The notes: generated by a model from the sequence alone, not told the origin. Positions 46,165 to 59,294 are shown, counted from the stretch's first letter. The stretch: 64,000 nucleotides of DNA from Cavenderia fasciculata (GCF_000203815.1 NW_004457690.1:186001-250000), one strand, 5' to 3'. Made by a program: numbers and translations.

Positions 46165-49100
46165 ATGTCTTCTAGGAGATCATCCAAGTCAAAGACATCA
46201 ACAGATTCATCTGGTAGTCTTAATAGACTATTAAACTTTTCCAAATCTGTTGAAAAAGGTAAAGAGTTCAAATATAGATAAAGATGGATAGAAAATCTCA
46301 AATCAAAATATGTCATACTAATAATAATAATAATATTGATTCCATTTCCTAATTTATTTTCCCTATCTTTTTTTTTTAGGCATCCATGGAGTATTATATG
46401 CAATGACAAAGAATAATACTTTTCCAAAGGCATTAACTATCATTGCTGTCATTATTGAATTTATTCGTAAGTACAAAAAAAAAAAAAGAGATAGAGAAGA
46501 GTAGAAACGGTTAGTTTTTTTTCATCACGGTTGGAGGATTGTGTTGGGAATGATCATAAAGTTGTCCTCGTCTTTTCGGTGTTGGATGGGCAAAGGACCA
46601 ACCAAGTTTATTGGGGCATCAAAAAAAATCCCAATGGTTTTAAAATAGTCTGATTTTACACGTGCGCAAGGGAGGATGAATCATCTCATCGTAAACCAAA
46701 AGACACAACCAAATCCCCTAACATCGAAACCCGACAAACTCGAAACATAAAAAAAAAAAAAAAAAAAATAGTCTAAACCGTGATCGTGATGGTGATCATC
46801 AACGTGTTTATAAGTCCCTTTCCCACCCCCCTCCTCTCATCATTCTATCATTCTATCATGTGATCTAACCTCTTTTCTCTTTTCTGTTCTATAGAATTAA
46901 TATCATTTGGATTTAAGAAAGTATTTCCTTGGGGTGGAGATTTAGGATAGTAAGTAATATATACAATCAATCACATCTCTCTCTTTTTTTTTCTTTGGTT
47001 CACTAATCATTCATTTTTTTTTTTTTGTTAGTTATTTAAAAAGAATTGTATCACCAATATCACATCCAGCAGATGTATTGGCATATCAAGGATTTACAGT
47101 ATTGTTTTGGGTAGCCATTGCCTTTATGGTACTTGGTTTTGTCAACATTTGGTATGTTGCCTATACATTCTATCAAGGAAAGATTGCCAACATTTGGATC
47201 ATTCGAACTCTAAGATGGTTTGTTTCATTCACTGTCGCCGTTCTCTACATTCCTCTTATCTCGTTGTTCCTCATTGGTCTCAATTGTGCCTACGATTCAG
47301 AGAATGGTGGTTACTATCTCACTCGTTTCTCCTCTCAAGATGTACTTTGCTACGGACCAGAAAACATCCCAATCACCATTTTCTCCATTTGCTTTATCAT
47401 TCTCTTCACGATTGTTGCAGTTTGTTCAAGTTTAACTTATTATGAATTTGATACTTCAGTTCGTGATAGATTTGCTAAACCTCATGCTAGAGTAAGAAGA
47501 ATAGAAAAAGAAAAAGAAAAAGAAAAAGAAAACAAACAAATATTAATAATAATAATACTTTCTTTTTCTTTTCTATTCTATTTAGTTTGATTTAACTATT
47601 TTACTTGCCAAGACAGTATTTGCATTCTTTTTCGAATTACTTCGTGATTATCCATGGTTGTTGGCGATAGTTTTCTTCCTTGGTTTGATTTGGTTATCTT
47701 TTGGTTCAATTGTTTTCCTTCCTTATAATAATCAAAGATTAAATCAAATTGTAAGAATATATATACATACCAAACAAAAACAACAAATAGTTTATAGTTT
47801 ATAGTTATAATTTATTAACCTTTTTTGTTTTTTTTTATTCTTTTTAGAAATCAGGATTATATACAGTTATTTTTTGGGTATCATTTTGTACTATTCTAAC
47901 AATGATTATAAATGATTTGGAAAATGCTGCCACAAGTTATTTGGTTGTTTCAGGTTTAGTTCCATCATTTTTCCTTGGTTTCTTTTTAAACAGTAAGAAA
48001 GACAAAGAAAATGGGAAAGTTTAAATTTTTAGAAAAACATACTTACTTTTACTTTTTTTTTTTTAACTTTTACATTTTTAGAATTCTTTTATAGATTTTT
48101 ACATAAACAATTAAAACATTTAACAAATGTATCACCACAAACATCCGTACAAACAATGGAAGTTATTAATAATTTAAACAAAGCTAGTCAAGATGATACT
48201 ACTGGAAAGGGAGTTACTTTTGAGGAACCTGTAACGTTGGGTAGCAAGAGACAAATTAAATTCCCGTTTTTTGAACGTTGGTATGCCATGCCATTCTTTA
48301 TCGAGATTATGACACGTCGTGTACTCCGTGGTAATCGTGATCAGGCGGCTATTGATCGTGCCAATCTATTGTTCCAGTGTGGTCTGCAGTACTACCCCAA
48401 TTCATCGCTTCTCTGGATGGCCTATGCCAACTATCTCTTCACCGTTCGTCAAGATCGTCATGTTGGCTATGCATCGTTGGAAAAGTTGCGTCGTATGAAC
48501 CCACCATTTGACATTCGATTCTTTATCTTTCAACGTGATAAGGAACGTGAACAAATGATGGACTCTGATCTGCGTGGTCCCAGTGGCAAGATTCAAGATT
48601 TTGTGACGTACATGGAGTTTAAAAAGTTGTATCTTGGTGCTCGTCGCTCGCATCAGTCTTGTCTCAGCTACATCAACCGTTTCTGGAGACATTTGTTACA
48701 CGAGACTATCGATCTCAATCAGCTGTCGACGCTGTCGGGCAAGATTGCTACGACCGAGACCAAGGCAACCGAGCAGTACGAACGTCTCCTTGGACTCAAC
48801 CCCAACTCGGTCAGAGTGATTCGTGACTATGCTCAGTTTGTCGAAGAGGTGGTTAGAGACCGCGACTTTGCCTTCAAGTTGCGCAAGAAAGCCGATACCA
48901 TCGAAGACAACATGTCCAAGAGTCTGTCGATCGAACATATCCGTCAAAACGACAACAACAGTATTCCATCGGACGAGGACCGCGACATGATCGAGGGAAG
49001 CGGTGGTATCCAAATGGAACGTATTGGTGTGACGATTGATGGCCACCACGGCCCCATTGGCAAGGCAGTTGCCCATACCGAGTCGTCGCAAGACCGCAGT

Positions 49101-51221
49101 AAATCGGGTGATGGGTCGAGTGAGACTAGCTCATCGTACCACAGTCGTTCCAACTATGCCGCCTATCAACAAAGTAACTCTATCTCTCGTCTCTCATGGT
49201 TGATGATCTTTACCACACTTGCCACCGTCGTCTTTGCCATCGTTGTCTTGGTTGTACTCCGTAACCAGATGATCGCCCAACGTAATGCATTCCAGGGTGT
49301 CTTGTCACTCGGCAGTCTTGGAAACGAGTGTGTTCAACTGTCTGACAATTTCATCCTCATGAACCAATACGCCATCGCCAATGAAACCGATCTCTACGCT
49401 GCCCTCCAGTCCGAGAATGAACGTCGACTCAATATCATGGAAAACATTCATCACGCCATCTATTACGGTGAAAAGAGTCCACAAGCCTATGTCAACGATG
49501 CTATGGCCACTCTCAAACATGAAGCTGGTATAGGAGGTGTCTATGATATTGGAACGGTTGTCTTTGAATACTCGCAATTCAATAAGACCAATCCTGCCAA
49601 CTCTGCCCTGCTCCGATCCGTCTACAACAAGCCAATCATCCAAATGCAGATGCTTATCGAGACCAAGCTCGACGAACACGAGATACACTATGCCAGTCAA
49701 CCATTCAATGTTTGGAAGGCCGGTAACATGTATGTTGACAGTTCACGTGTCATCAACCAACTCACCATCGACGAGTTTGCCCTTGCCTTTAACAATACCG
49801 AGTTCAAGTTTGTCACCAAGAATACTCAAACCTTGTCCGACTCTTTCCTCCTCGTCCAACAAGCATACATTGGTACTATCCTCTTGTCGGCCAATGACAA
49901 TGCATCCAACATTCTCTATATTTGGATAGCCATCTTTGGTCTGCTCTTTATCCTTGCCGTCACATTGTTCCGTCCAATAGTTAGTCGTATCTCGAGAGAG
50001 AAAATCAGAACACTTGTACTCTTTTCTCTTGCTCCCCATGACCTCGTCATCAAAATGGCCACTAAAAAGGTTAAACTATCAAACCTTGAGAGTGGATCAG
50101 ATCGTGACATTCAATTTGATACTTCAGACGATGAAGCATTCAACAACAACAACAAAAAGAATGAATCTGAAAAGATGAAACTTGGACTGTCAACTTCAAC
50201 TGGTTTAGTTTTATCTGAAACAAAGGGTACTGAAGGTGCCGAAGAAGAGAATGATAATCGTCCATTATTATTGGAAAATAATAATTCATCTCCAAGAAGT
50301 GATAATAATGGTGGTGGAGTTGTTGGTTTGGCTGTTGTCGAGAATGCAGGAAATACAAGTGGTAGTAACAATGGTGATACTGCTGGTAATGGTGACCAAA
50401 AGAAAAAGAGAATTGGTGGATGGGACGGAAAGAGCAAGAGAAATATCAACAAGAGATCTTTGAGAGTTGTTTTGAGACGACTCCATTTCTCTTACAGTTT
50501 TGCTTTGTTCCTTTTGTTTGGTATTTTGACAATGGGTCTATTTGTCAGTTTTGTCCAAATCTTTGTAGACATGCAAGCTGGTTTTGATCTTGCCCTATGC
50601 TCTCATCGTTCAACTGACGCCCGTTTACTCCATTTCTACGTAAGCAAGCTCTTGTCGCCACTAGAGTTTCAAGATACTACCCAAGCCGAGATTCACAACA
50701 TGACCATTGACTTTCAACTCAATCACCAGTCGCTCATTGATATCCCACAGACTGAAGACATTATGGACGGTACCTATGGATGCTACCGTATCAATCAATC
50801 AGAGTGTCGTCAACCTGGTGACCCATACTACAAAGATGTTAGTTATGGTTTGGATTGGACTATCGAACAAATGATCCAACATTCTCTCAATCTGGCCTAT
50901 GAGGAGCGTGCTGAAGTCACTCCGACTAGTCCAGACTTGGTATGGATGGAAACACTCTATCCAGACCTTACCGACGGTCTTGATCGTGCTGCCTTTAGAT
51001 TCTTCCAATACTGGCAGGATATCCAAACCAAGGCTCTCAACATTATTACTGCCATCATGTCTGTCTCCACCGTCCTCCTCGTTCTCATCTATGTCATCCT
51101 CTTCCGTCCATTCATCAATCGTCTCCGTGTTCAACATATTCACACCCTTGCCATGCTTCGTCTTGCCCCTGAAGATATTCAATTCATGGAAGTTAGTGAT
51201 AAAATTATTGATGAAGATTAA
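46165..51221 (+). CDS. TmcB/TmcC-like multi-pass membrane protein with TPR-like repeats
   Basis: Seven exons (46165..46258, 46380..46466, 46895..46949, 47032..47491, 47586..47750, 47848..47992, 48082..51221) encode 1381 aa. The first 340 residues contain at least six membrane segments (TVLFWVAIAFMVLGFVNIWYV; WFVSFTVAVLYIPLISLFLIG; ITIFSICFIILFTIV; FFLGLIWLSFGSIVF; VSGLVPSFFLGFFLN). A cytosolic helical-repeat block follows (about 385-620: DRANLLFQCGLQYYPNSSLLWMAYANYLF; YERLLGLNPNSVRVIRDYAQFVEEV), then four further membrane helices near 701, 946, 1138 and 1323. This matches dictyostelid 'tiny macrocysts' TmcB/TmcC-type proteins linked to sexual development. Intron 2 (428 bases) is several times longer than the others. 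Exact function is unknown. Confidence 0.85.
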
Positions 51222-51541
51222 TCAACAACAAAAAACAATATCTAGAAATTAATTATATAACAATACATACATACATACATACATACATTATCTCCCTTCC
51301 CTTCATCCTCCTCTAAATCCAACCTCTAAATCCAAAAAAAAACAAAAAAAAAATTCCAGAACAAATAATCAATCTAAAACAAACAGAGAAACTCCCCTAT
51401 AAATTATCCTGTACATACAAATATCTAAAAGAAAAAAATAATTGATCATTTATTTTTCTTTTTTCAAAATAAATAAATTATTAATACTTTTTTAAAATTA
51501 TAGAGAACCGGATTGGGAAAAAAATATTTTTTTTGTTTTTT

Positions 51542-51572
<31 letters not shown>

Positions 51573-51696
51573 TTGAGTGCTGATGAAGATCAAAATTAAC
51601 ACACACTGAACATCAACATTCAATTTAATTTAAAAAAACAAAAAGAGAGATAAAACATACTTTTTATATTTATATAGAGACATATTAAAAACAACG
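51222..51696. other. intergenic region with long poly-T
   Basis: 475 bases between two plus-strand genes. It holds a (CATA)n run after the TmcB-like stop and a 25-base T homopolymer at 51550-51574, in the promoter of the proteasome gene. No gene is seen. Confidence 0.6.
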
Positions 51697-53500
51697 ATGG
51701 CAACAAAAGAAGTTGAAATGATTGATGTACCATCATCAGCAGCAGAATTAAAGAATTCAGAGAGTGGATCAAAAGAGGTTAGTTCAGCTTTGACCTTGTC
51801 AGACTTGAAAAAGAATGTACAACTCATAGAAAAGGGTGTAGACACTAAAGAGTCTAGATTCATTACTCGTGTATTGCGTCAAACTACTGCTATTCGTAAA
51901 AAGTTAAATGCAAAGATCCTCTATCAAATCATTGCTACTACCTTTCCAGAATCTTCAAGAAAAGCTTCTTTATTATCATATGTTAAGGTAAAAAAAAAAG
52001 AGAAAAAAAGATATAGAATACTTTCTTTACTTTTTATGCTTACTTTATTTCTCTTTACTTTACTTTTTTTCTTTTACATTTTATTTTTAATTTTTAGGGT
52101 AATGATGGTATGGATATTGATTCATCAGCAGGAGCATCATCAAAAGATCATATATTACCAGAAGTTGAAGCCTATCTTCAACTGTTGGTTGTTATCTTTT
52201 TGATTGATCAAAAGAAATATGTTGAAGCCACTCAATGTTCAACCTCACTTGTTGAATTGATTCAACCAAATAACCGTGTAACTCTTAACCCATTGTCATC
52301 TAAAATCTATTTCTATTATAGTTTATCATTCCAACATGCTCAAAATATTGAACATATTAGACCGTAAGTAAAAAGTAGAAAATAATATTAAACCACAATG
52401 ATCATTCATTATATTAATATTTATTTTAATTTTTTTTTTTTAAAGATTATTATTAACAGCATTACGTACAGCTACACTTAGACATAATGATGAAGGTCAA
52501 GCAACTATTTTAAATTTATTGTTGAGAAACTATTTGGAATATAACCTTGTTGAACAAGCCGAAAAGCTTGTATCAAATACCACATTCCCAGAACAATCAT
52601 CTAGTAATCAATATGCTAGATACCTCTATTACATTGGTCGTATCAAAGCTATTCAACTTGAATACTCTGAATCATACAATTATCTCAATCAAGCCATCAG
52701 AAAGGCTCCACAAAATTCTGCTTCTGGTTTTAAGAGAACTGTAAGTAAAACAAACAAATATTGACACATCACATTTAAAGTTAACTTTTTCTATCTTTTA
52801 GGTAAATAAATTACTTTGTATTGTTCAATTATTGATGGGAGAAATTCCAGAAAGAAATGTATTCAGTCAAAAGATTTTAAAGACTGCTATGAAACCATAC
52901 TTTCATCTTACTCAAACTGTCAGAGTTGGTGATTTAACTAGTTTCCATCAAGTTGTAGAAAAATATTCTTCATTATTCAAATCTGATAAAACTTTTACTC
53001 TTATTCAAAGGTAAACTAAAAAACAAACAAATAATATTTATTATACTTTATACTTATATGCTGCTTTCTATTTTAGATTAAGAAGTAATGTAATCAAGAC
53101 TGGATTAAAAAAGATTACATCTGCTTATTCAAGAATTTCATTTGCCGATGTTTGCAAGAAATTAAAGTTTGATGGTACACCAGAAGATATGATGTTTATT
53201 GTGTCAAAGGCCATCAAGGATGGTGTTATCGAAGCCACCATCAACCGTAGTGAGGGTTACCTTCAAAGCAAGGAAAATATTGACCAATACTCTACTCAAG
53301 AACCATTGGCTGCTTTTAGCAATAGAATCGATATTTGCCTCAAGATCCACAATGATTCTCTCAAGGCTATGCGTTTCCATCCAGACATTAGCAAGGCTGA
53401 AACTGAAAAGATTGCTGAAGTTGCCAAATCAATCAAACAAGAAATGGAAAGAGCTGCTGAAGAAAGTTCAGAAAATGGTGGTGATGAATCTGATTATTAA
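51697..53500 (+). CDS. psmD3: 26S proteasome non-ATPase regulatory subunit 3 (Rpn3/PSMD3)
   Basis: Five exons (51697..51987, 52098..52363, 52446..52740, 52802..53010, 53077..53500) encode 494 aa. Helical repeats lead to [17 protein letters not shown] and [33 protein letters not shown], the highly conserved Rpn3 segment. They continue across the splice to [18 protein letters not shown]. The PCI domain is [28 protein letters not shown] ... [17 protein letters not shown]. The C-terminal [30 protein letters not shown] is a family hallmark. It is a scaffold of the 19S lid. The C-terminus is acidic. Confidence 0.96.
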
Positions 53501-53658
53501 AAACAACAAAATAATCAAATAGTATAAAAAAAAACAAACAAACAAACAAATAATAATAATAATAATTCTCTCTCTCTCTTTAATATATATTGTATACCAT
53601 AGATAAAAAATAAAATAATTTTTAATTTAAATTAATTAATTTATTTATTTATTTATTT

Positions 53659-55257
53659 TTAAAAGAATGGTTTTCTAAGTAGATAAAGATTTCTATTTTG
53701 TTTATATTCACTAGTACCGATTCTTTCTAAAAAATCTTCCATTTCTAATGAAATTGAAATATTTTGAATATTATGTTTAGTTAAATCTGATAATACTGGA
53801 ACAATCAATTCTCCAGTAAGTTTGGTACATGATAGATTGATAGATGTAATTGATTTGTTGTTTTGAATAATAGATGACACTACCTTTTCAGATTTGTCTG
53901 TTATATTACAACCCTGAATGGAAAGTTGTTGAATTGATTTGTTCATTTCTAGTGATTTGGCAAATAATTTAAAATGATCATCTGAAGGAATTGAATTCTT
54001 TACAAGAGAAAGATATTGTAAAGAACAATTTGGATCAGCCAATGATTTGTAAAATGATTCACCTGGTGATATACCATCTAGTTGTAAATTGGTGAGGGTA
54101 TGATTTTTGATTAAAAGTTGATCAAAAACAGATTCCATTCCAATACCAAAATCCTCACCAGTATGAGTTGGATTATGACAAAAACATTCAATTGCAAGAG
54201 TCTTTAGTGTTGTATTGGTCTCTAATGCTTCTTTTAGTTGAGGCAAATGACGTCTTGGATGATCTGGAACTGGATAAAAACTTTCACAATCCTCTTCACA
54301 ATGTAAACCAAATACAACAGAAATGTATTTAAAATTTGGTTGTTTGAGTAATTGGACCAAATCCAATGCATCCAAAAAGTCGTCTTTAATTTCCAAATGA
54401 TTGATAAAGTTGAAATGATTTTTGGCCAATTCCAAATAAGAGAAATGTAATTGATTGTCATTTGATGAATTGAGTAGATCAATACAAACCTTTTTAGGTT
54501 TTGCCAATTGAATCAATTTAAAACAATCGAAATTAGCCTCTTCATCTTCTGAAAATACGGCAACATCCAATGAACCACAAATTTGATCTGGATATTCTTG
54601 TTTAAATTGTTCAAATTCAATAATTGAATCTGGATCCAATTCTCTTGAAATGACTGGATTGAATTCTTTGATTGACCATTCTTTATGATTCTCTTGTACA
54701 TCTTTTTTATAATCTAAAAAGTCTTGATTATAATTTCCATAAAAGTAAAGATCCATCTCTCTACCAACCATATTTTGCATAAGAGGTTTGAAATAAGGAA
54801 AAGAGGTGAAACCAGGCCCGACATTGAAAAAGTGAATACTTGAAAGATGATCCAACGAGAGAATACAATGGGGTGATGCCAATTGTTTAAGAGACACTAT
54901 CATTGTCTTGGTCAATGCAAGGTTCTCTATGGTTGATCGAGGCAAGATGACAATGCTTTCCTTGTCGTGACTTGTTTTACCCAAGGTTGTATGACGATGT
55001 GATCCACTAGATCCTTGAAAGATCGAGTGTTTAGTCTCTGCCTCTACAACGATGACATTTATTTGACTCTTTACCATTTGAAACCATTTCTTGCAAACTA
55101 GTGCTAGATCAATGATTGATATTCTTTTCTCTGAATAAACCAAACTATCACTTTGATCCATCGTCTTGTTTACATCAAATGAATGTCTATCTGTTAATGC
55201 TCTATACATATCAATCTTTGATAAGATTTCATTTTGTAAAATGTTTGATATCTCCAT
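53659..55257 (-). CDS. leucine-rich-repeat protein with F-box-like N-terminus
   Basis: A single exon of 532 aa. The N-terminus (LQNEILSKIDMYRAL ... IIDLALVCKKWFQMVKSQ) has F-box-like spacing with a VCKKW helix. The C-terminal half has ribonuclease-inhibitor-type repeats (LKTLAIECFC, LTNLQLDGISPG, LQYLSLVKNSI, IQQLSIQGCNIT, ITSINLSCTKLTG). It is related in plan, but not closely in sequence, to the tandem pair at 25.3-28.2 kb. It could be a substrate adaptor; this is inferred. Confidence 0.75.
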   Translation of the reverse strand: MEISNILQNEILSKIDMYRALTDRHSFDVNKTMDQSDSLVYSEKRISIIDLALVCKKWFQMVKSQINVIVVEAETKHSIFQGSSGSHRHTTLGKTSHDKESIVILPRSTIENLALTKTMIVSLKQLASPHCILSLDHLSSIHFFNVGPGFTSFPYFKPLMQNMVGREMDLYFYGNYNQDFLDYKKDVQENHKEWSIKEFNPVISRELDPDSIIEFEQFKQEYPDQICGSLDVAVFSEDEEANFDCFKLIQLAKPKKVCIDLLNSSNDNQLHFSYLELAKNHFNFINHLEIKDDFLDALDLVQLLKQPNFKYISVVFGLHCEEDCESFYPVPDHPRRHLPQLKEALETNTTLKTLAIECFCHNPTHTGEDFGIGMESVFDQLLIKNHTLTNLQLDGISPGESFYKSLADPNCSLQYLSLVKNSIPSDDHFKLFAKSLEMNKSIQQLSIQGCNITDKSEKVVSSIIQNNKSITSINLSCTKLTGELIVPVLSDLTKHNIQNISISLEMEDFLERIGTSEYKQNRNLYLLRKPFF

Positions 55258-55411
55258 CTTTTAAACAAAGAAAGACTAAACTATAGGTAGATCCTTTAAT
55301 TCATCTTTGTGTTTATAAACGAAATAACATTTTTAGCTAGAAAAAGGATGAAATTGGAAAGTTTTAAAAAACTAGATATTTTTTCTCTCTTTTTTTTGTG
55401 ATTTATTTAAT

Positions 55412-56921
55412 TTAATAGAATTTAATATTCTTTGTAGCTCTGGTATTCTTTTCCCAGACCTTTTGTTCGGCCATACCAGAAGAAGCATAACCAGTTGGGG
55501 AGACGGTAACACCGCCAGTGGCAGTGGTAGAGTCACCAGTTGGGTTGGAAGAGGTACCGGCAGTGGTGAATTCGGAAGAGGTACCGGTTGGGTTGGAGGA
55601 CATTGAACCGGATGGGTTGGAGGAGGTACCAGAGGTAGTAGTACCGCCAGCAGATGAGGAACCACCAGCGCTACCGCCAGCACTTCCACCAGCACTGTGA
55701 CCACCAGTGGTCTTTCCAGTTGATGAAGCAGCATGACCACCAGTAGTGGATGGACCAGAGGTCTTTCCAGTAGAGGTGGCTGGGCTGGTAGTTTGACCAG
55801 TAGTGGATGGACCAGTGGTCTTACCGGTAGACGAGGTAGAGGTGGCTGGACCAGTAGTCTTTCCGGTGGAGGTGGAGGTAGTCGATGGCTTTGGAGTGTA
55901 ACCAACGTACAAGGCAAAGTTTCCGTATACACCCTTGATGGCAACGCTATTGTCATAGGTGGCAATGGTAGTGTAGGTGGTTCCCTTGGTCAAGGCAATG
56001 ACGTCATTGCATGGTGACATGGTAATCAAAATCTTGTTCTTGTAGTTACCGGTCGATGTGCAGAGGACAGTGTTGGAGGTGGTGTCTACAAATTGGAGTG
56101 AAATAATACCTTGTGAACCAGAAGCTTGGAATGACATGGCATTGATGTTTTGTTGCCATTGGACACTGTTTTGAATGACAAATTGAGCTGGTCCAGTACC
56201 TGGTACATTGAATGAACTGTAGTTTTGAACAGCGGAGGTGGCAGTTCTAACAAGTGGTGTATAGTTGGCATCAGTTGACCACTTGAGGAAATATTCCAAT
56301 GTAACATTAACTGGTGTCTTGTTGGTAACGAAAAGTTGAACAGTAATATCAACTGGTCCTCTAAATAAATTAAAATGTAAGTAAAAAGTAAGGACTCTAA
56401 CTATTTTCTTTTCTTCTTCTTCTTACGTAACAGCCAAAGCATATGGAGATGGGAAAACTAATGGGTTTTCAAGAGTAGAGGCAGTGAAACCAATAACCTT
56501 TTTTCCACCAATGGTAATATCAACACTGGCAACAACAAGTGAACCATGTTCGAATTGAGCCTTGCTAGTATCATTGACAAGGAATACTTGAACAGCATCA
56601 AGTTGGAAGGTAGCAGCTGGTAATGCTACTGAAGAAAAGGTAACAGTCTTTAATTTACCCTTTCCTACTTCTCCTACAGCTAATGTACTATTAAAAATAC
56701 CATCCTAAAATAAATAATAAATAGTAGAGAGTTTGATTAATAAGTAGGTAAGTAGATCATATTCTCACAACACATCCAAACAGAACACTCAGATCAATCA
56801 ATCGTTTGTGTGTGTGTGAATCTACTCTTTTTTTTTTATATTTTTTCTAATTTTCGTTTCTTACAGCAAAAGCGACGGATAATAAAGTAGCAATAACAAA
56901 TAAAGTGAATAAAAGCTTCAT
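55412..56921 (-). CDS. secreted Ser/Thr/Gly-rich protein, probably extracellular matrix or coat
   Basis: Three exons (56865..56921, 56427..56704, 55412..56360) encode 427 aa. Exon 1 is exactly a signal peptide (MKLLFTLFVIATLLSVAFA). Residues 20-270 form a beta-rich region with many N-glycosylation sequons (NSTL, NDTS, NVTL, NYTP, NYSS). The next 140 residues are mucin-like repeats of TGKTTGPSTT and TSSNPTG type with a Gly/Ser core. The C-terminus (AEQKVWEKNTRATKNIKFY) is charged, so no GPI signal is evident. I do not recognise the beta-rich domain. Codon use is strong (C-ending codons) compared with neighbours, suggesting high expression. Confidence 0.75.
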
Positions 56922-57226
56922 TTTGTCTCTAAAATGTAATAAATATATATATATATAAATTTGATTGTTGTATATATTGAAAAAGTAAAACTGATTCCCC
57001 TCCGATTGGAGGAAGGAGTGGAGGTTAGGTATCGCAGCGACACGCTGTCATCGCAAAACTCGTATTACAAGTTTTTTCTTTTTTGTTCGTTGCTCAAAAT
57101 TTTTGGTCACTGGGCATGCCCCCACAGATATTTGACCACCGAAACCCACACACAAAAGATCTTTTTTGATGAGCTAACATGTCTGCAGAGACCTACAAAC
57201 GAAATTTCTAATGGTTTTATTTTATT
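56922..57226. other. intergenic region, 305 bases
   Basis: The promoter side of the Ser/Thr/Gly-rich secreted gene meets the 3' end of the BRCT-RRM gene. A less AT-rich patch (57,000-57,180) has no recognisable gene. Confidence 0.5.
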
Positions 57227-59294
57227 TTAATCATCGTCCTCTTCCGAATAATCTTCCTCTTCCTTTTCTGATTCATCACTAATATCGTCGTCGCTGTTAC
57301 CATCACTTTCGCTGATACCATCCACTTCTTGATCCTGGGTATTTTCAACGTCATCCTCGGGGATTTGAACTTCTTCCTCTTCTTCTTCAATTTCATCAGA
57401 TAAAACAATGGTTTCATCTAGGTGATCTTGATTCATTTCTGTTTCATCTTTTGGTCTTTCTTGACAAGTAAAAACAATTGGAGGTTTTGGTTTGATTTTT
57501 GAAAGGTTGATTGTTGAAGAGATGATTTCAGCATCTGGTAATTGATATTGAGAGATTAAATTTGGATTATTTACAATATGAGTTTTAGTTGGTTTAACGT
57601 AGAACCGAACGGTTGGAGTGATTGCCAAATCCAATTTAAGAGATTTAAGATGATCTTTAATTTCTTGAACGGTTTTGGTTTTGTTGGCGACATCTTGATA
57701 ATGTTTGACAGCCTTGATGGCGTCATTGACATCAGCATAGACGATATGAAAATGACCTTTGAAAACATCGACAATACGCTTGTCAATCTTTCCAAATTGA
57801 TTGAAACTTTGCAAGAGAAAACTAACACGTTTTTCCTTGATCTTTTTCATGGCAGATGGAGCTACACGACCAACAAGATCGTCAAAGGTAATCCCTCCAA
57901 CAAAGATCTTTCGACTTTCAGCATCCATCTTTTCACGTTCCAATTCCTCTTTGGATTTTGATGATACAAATCCTCCTTCAAGTAGAGCTTGTTCCTTTTC
58001 CTTTCTCTTTTGACAACGCAAGAGATAGGCTTGGAGACTGGCTTGAGTGGCAATTTCCTTTTCTTCTTGTTCTTTTTCCTTTTGTACACGTACAGCTTCA
58101 TGATATTCAACTCTTTTTTGATCCTTGGCCAATTTCTTTTCGAGCTTGGCTTGATCCATTTCATCTTGTTTCTTTTGAATCTTTTCTTTTCGAAGTTGGA
58201 CAATCTTTTCTTCTCTTGCTTTAATTCTTGATTCTTTTTTTTCTTTTTCTTCCAAAGAAATAAAAGGTTTTGATTTGATTTGTTGTTGTTGTTGTGGTTG
58301 TGATTGTTGAACAATACTTGAATATGAAAATGATGATGATGAAGTAAAAGAAGAAGAAGAGGAGGGAATAGAGGAAGATTTGGATTTTGTAAAAGAAAGA
58401 GAAGAAATGGTAGATTTTCTTCTTTGCTTTTCCAATTCAATCTTTTTTTGCTTTTCAAGGTTGGCTTCTTTTAACTTTTCCTCTTTTTCTTTGGCCTTGT
58501 TATCGAGGATAGCTTGTCTTTCTGCCTTTTTTTGATTAATCAATTCCAATTGACTAACCTTTTTCTTTTCTCCAAAATCTCTTTTCATTTGTTGAAGTTC
58601 TAAAAATTTACTTGCATAACTTGATTTAGATGAAATAGATGGTGAAGCAATAGTAATAGGAGGAGAAATAATAGTAGTTGGTTCATTGACGATAATGACC
58701 TTTGGTTCAGCAATGACTATTGGTTCAATAACCTTTTTTGTTATTGTTTCTTCTTCTTTTTGTTGTTTAGTTGATAATGTACCATTTTTAATTTGATCCA
58801 ATAAATCATTTAAAATAAAATAATGAGTTTGAATTGATTTTATAATATCATCTTGATTTGGTAATATATCAGTTGCTGGCTAGAGAAATAGAAATAGAAA
58901 AATAATAAATAAAATGATCCTTTTTAATATATATATATATATATATTTTCTTTCTTTTTCTTTTTTACCTTGCATCAATATAAAGATAATTAAAAGTATC
59001 AAGTAAAGGATTATTTTGTTCTAAAGCATGATAAATATATTGATCTAATAAAACACTACAAATGGAAGATTTATAGGCCAACTTTGTTTTGAATGTATTG
59101 ATTGATTCTTTGGTTGTAATGAAATGAGTAGTCTTGGCAGCTGAAAAGGAAATAGAGACAGTGCCTCCATTATCTTTTATAAACTTGCTAATATCATTCT
59201 TTTGTTGAAAAGAAGCTGTTGTTCCAAGATCCAAATAAAATATACAATCTTGATACAAAGTTGATACTAATGTTTGTTTCTTTGTAAATACCAT
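57227..59294 (-). CDS. BRCT-coiled coil-RRM protein with acidic tail
   Basis: Two exons encode 657 aa if a GC-AG intron is used (58974..59294 and 57227..58879). The canonical donor six bases downstream (AAG|GTAAAA, exon end 58969) leaves the wrong phase and a stop soon after. Residues 1-105 are BRCT-like (CIFYLDLGTTASFQQKNDISKFIKDNGGTVS ... TTHFITTKES ... VLLDQYIYHAL). Two Lys/Glu coiled coils (about 198-263 and 315-430) flank a Ser-rich linker. An RRM-like domain (about 430-530) starts RKIFVGGITFDDL and has GHFHIVYADVNDAIKAV. The last 65 residues are Glu/Asp-rich. Likely nuclear, linking RNA and damage or chromatin factors; this is inferred. Confidence 0.7.

Noticed and set aside
48402..50486. 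Long minus-strand ORFs opposite the TmcB-like gene
   Set aside because: They are antisense shadows of a strongly coding exon with GC-richer codons.
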